From an uncultured Alphaproteobacteria bacterium (GTDB lineage: Bacteria; Pseudomonadota; Alphaproteobacteria; VGEJ01), in the NCBI GenBank assembly GCA_913041535.1, contig CAJWJK010000002.1, positions 62,001-126,000 on the forward strand: DNA of 64,000 bases. The letters are read 5' to 3'. The translations under genes were made by a program, and so were the position numbers. Below, piece after piece: positions 61,630-64,000 of the stretch. The notes below the pieces were generated by a model that was given only the letters and a program-made list of their open reading frames with translations, ran no database searches and had not been told where the DNA came from. Position 1 is the first letter of the stretch. Each line of letters opens with the position of its first letter.

Positions 61630-62772
61630 ATGAAAAAATTGTCAACAATAATGCTACTCCCAGATGGGCTACAGGACACGTTACCTCCTGATGCAGAAGC
61701 CGAGGCGCAAACTACAAGTCGATTGCTAGAGACATTTGCATCTTTTGGCTATCAGAGGGTTGCGCCTCCGTTAGCAGAATTTGAAGGGACATTTCTCGAA
61801 GGGCCTGGCGCTGCTGTGGGGGCAAAGACATTCCGTATGGTTGATCCTCTATCACAAGAGATGCTGTGTGTAAGGCCAGATATAACTCCGCAAATCGCCC
61901 GTATTGCTGAATCGTGTTTATCCAATTTGGCACGCCCGCTTCGACTTTCGTATGCGGGACATATACTGCGTGGAAGTGGGACTCAGCTGTATCCGGAACG
62001 TCAGTTTTCACAGGTTGGGGTGGAACTTATAGGTGATAGTTCGCTTGCCGGTGACGTTGAAGTAATACTCCTCGCTCATGAGGCGTTGAGTTCTCTAGGC
62101 GTTGCCGATATTTCAATTGATCTCACAATACCAACGCTGGTGCCAATTATTTGTCGTGATCTTGGGCTTGGCGAGATAGAGACTAGTGAAGTACGTAGGG
62201 TTCTTGATCGCAAGGATACCGGTTCTCTTAAGGAAATGGATGTACCAGGGAGAGAATTATTTGAGAGTTTAATGCTTGCTGCCGGACCTGCTAATACGGC
62301 AATAGAGAAGATTGGGGCCTTAAATCTTCCGAATGAGGCAGGCAGGCATGTTGCTTTGTTGGAAGATTTGGTGAATCAACTAAGAGCCTTTGCGCCGTCA
62401 ATGGCTTTGACTGTAGACCCAGGAGAATTTCGTGGCGTAGAATACCATACCGGTGTTGCCTTTAACGTTTTTTCTCGTGGCGCCCGCGGTGAGCTCTGCG
62501 GAGGTGGTCGCTATTGCTTGTATGGTGGAGAGAAAGCGACTGGTTTTACCATTTACATGGAGAGTTTGCAGGGCGTAATTCCGAATGATCCAGAACCGTC
62601 TCGTATATATATTCCCTTTGGTGGAGATGCTGAGAAAGCCCGTCAACTTAGGCGGAAAGGGTGGCGAACGGTTGCAGGGCTACAATCAACGGATAGTGAA
62701 CGCGCGGAAGCTGTCAGGCTCGGCTGCACACATATCTTTGAAAATGGTGAACCTCAGTTGTTGGATGGATAG
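61630..62772 (+). CDS. hisZ: ATP phosphoribosyltransferase regulatory subunit
   Basis: LLPDGLQDTLPPDAEAEAQTTSRLLETFASFGYQRVAPPLAEFE, class II synthetase-like; directly upstream of purA. Confidence 0.9.
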   Translation: MKKLSTIMLLPDGLQDTLPPDAEAEAQTTSRLLETFASFGYQRVAPPLAEFEGTFLEGPGAAVGAKTFRMVDPLSQEMLCVRPDITPQIARIAESCLSNLARPLRLSYAGHILRGSGTQLYPERQFSQVGVELIGDSSLAGDVEVILLAHEALSSLGVADISIDLTIPTLVPIICRDLGLGEIETSEVRRVLDRKDTGSLKEMDVPGRELFESLMLAAGPANTAIEKIGALNLPNEAGRHVALLEDLVNQLRAFAPSMALTVDPGEFRGVEYHTGVAFNVFSRGARGELCGGGRYCLYGGEKATGFTIYMESLQGVIPNDPEPSRIYIPFGGDAEKARQLRRKGWRTVAGLQSTDSERAEAVRLGCTHIFENGEPQLLDG

Positions 62773-62778
62773 GCAGGC

Positions 62779-64000
62779 ATGGGCAATGTAGCTGTTGTCG
62801 GCGCCCAATGGGGTGATGAGGGCAAGGGCAAAATTGTTGACTGGCTCTCAGAACGGGCTGATTTGGTGGTTCGGTTTCAGGGAGGTCATAATGCAGGACA
62901 TACTCTCGTTGTTGACGATGTTACATATAAGCTGAGCCTTTTGCCCTCCGGTGTTGTTCGGGGAACGCCATCGATAATTGGCAATGGGGTTGTTATTGAC
63001 CCTTGGGCCCTGATGGCCGAAATAGAATCTTTGCGTCAACAAGGGATAGGAGTTTCAACTCAGACGCTATCAATAGCGGATAACGCGGCACTAATTCTTC
63101 CTTTACATGGGGAACTAGATGGATTTCGGGAAGAGAGCAGTGGTTCTCGACTAGGAACGACTCGGCGCGGCATCGGTCCAGCGTACGAGGACAAAGTAGC
63201 TCGACGGTCTCTTCGTGTTTGTGATCTTGAGAATGTGGCTGACCTTGAGAGGTCAGTTAACACCATGTTGGTGCACCATGATGCACTGCGTCGCGGGCAT
63301 GGCCAAGTGCCTATCCAGCGTCAAAAACTTATAGATGATTTGATGAAATTAGCTCCAGAGATACTCCCGTATGCAAAACCGGTTTGGCGCCAGCTAATAT
63401 CGGCTTGGCGACGCGGTGACAGGATTTTGTTCGAAGGTGCTCAAGGAGCAATGCTAGATGTGGATCATGGCACCTATCCGTTTGTAACTTCATCGAATAC
63501 TCTCCCAGGCCAGATCTCTGTAGGTAGCGGTATTCCAGCTGCTGCTGTGAGTTATGTGCTCGGCATCGCAAAGGCATACACTACCAGAGTGGGGGAAGGG
63601 CCTTTCCCAACTGAGCTTTATGATGATGTTGGCTCGACTCTGGGGGAGAGAGGCCGGGAGTTTGGTACGGTGACTGGTCGTCGTCGTCGATGCGGGTGGT
63701 TCGATGCAGTCATGGTTCGACAAGCTGCGAAGATTGGTGGCATTAACGGTATTGCTCTTACCAAACTAGATGTTCTTGATGGGTTAGAATCGCTTAAGAT
63801 ATGTGTGTCCTATCGTGCAGGAAGCGACGACTTTGATTATGTCCCATCTGTTACTAGTGTGCAGGCGGCTCTGGAGCCTGTTTATGAGACAATGGAAGGT
63901 TGGAGTGGCAACACTTGTAATGCCCGTTGCCAAGAGGAGCTTCCGGATGCAGCTATCAGTTATATTCGTCGCATTGAGGAACTGATAGAGGTTCCTGTAG
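62779..64000 (+). CDS. purA: adenylosuccinate synthetase (3' end truncated by window edge)
   Basis: Own reading: [45 protein letters not shown]...; not in ORF track because it runs off the window. Confidence 0.97.
   Translation, partial: MGNVAVVGAQWGDEGKGKIVDWLSERADLVVRFQGGHNAGHTLVVDDVTYKLSLLPSGVVRGTPSIIGNGVVIDPWALMAEIESLRQQGIGVSTQTLSIADNAALILPLHGELDGFREESSGSRLGTTRRGIGPAYEDKVARRSLRVCDLENVADLERSVNTMLVHHDALRRGHGQVPIQRQKLIDDLMKLAPEILPYAKPVWRQLISAWRRGDRILFEGAQGAMLDVDHGTYPFVTSSNTLPGQISVGSGIPAAAVSYVLGIAKAYTTRVGEGPFPTELYDDVGSTLGERGREFGTVTGRRRRCGWFDAVMVRQAAKIGGINGIALTKLDVLDGLESLKICVSYRAGSDDFDYVPSVTSVQAALEPVYETMEGWSGNTCNARCQEELPDAAISYIRRIEELIEVPV

Noticed and set aside
1-64000. CRISPR arrays, toxin-antitoxin, phage or defence genes, tRNA/rRNA genes
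   Set aside because: Scanned for regularly spaced repeats, integrase/transposase motifs, T-loop-like GGTTCGAnTCC and rRNA-like blocks; none convincing. Short TA or sRNA genes could be missed without tools.

Overview
The window is compact bacterial chromosome. Gene order (zapA-ygfA-ymdB-yebC-ruvCAB-ybgC-tolQRAB-pal-cpoB-tilS-ftsH-folP-glmM-thiD, and hisZ-purA) points to an alphaproteobacterium, probably Rhodospirillales-like; this is inferred from recalled synteny, not a search. The left third (about 1-19 kb) is accessory or catabolic: a truncated gamma-glutamyltransferase, a frameshifted amidohydrolase, a transporter, a D-amino-acid dehydrogenase plus hydroxyproline-epimerase-like pair, a complete LIV-type ABC transporter, a dimethylglycine/sarcosine-dehydrogenase-like FAD+GcvT protein and a class V aminotransferase. 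The rest is mostly housekeeping. I found no CRISPR array, tRNA, rRNA, transposase, prophage or defence island, and nothing I can defend as an entirely new system. The items most worth a second look are: (1) an inositol-monophosphatase-family protein next to efp that has lost most of its metal-ligand residues; (2) two single-base frameshifts (amidohydrolase, YebC/PmpR); (3) the 6.8-18.7 kb putative hydroxyproline/N-methylated amino acid catabolic locus; (4) a candidate 6S RNA between zapA and the 5-FTHF cyclo-ligase gene; (5) apparent absence of thrB, pgk/fba and serA from places where related genomes usually carry them; (6) several hairpins and short repeats in intergenic regions.
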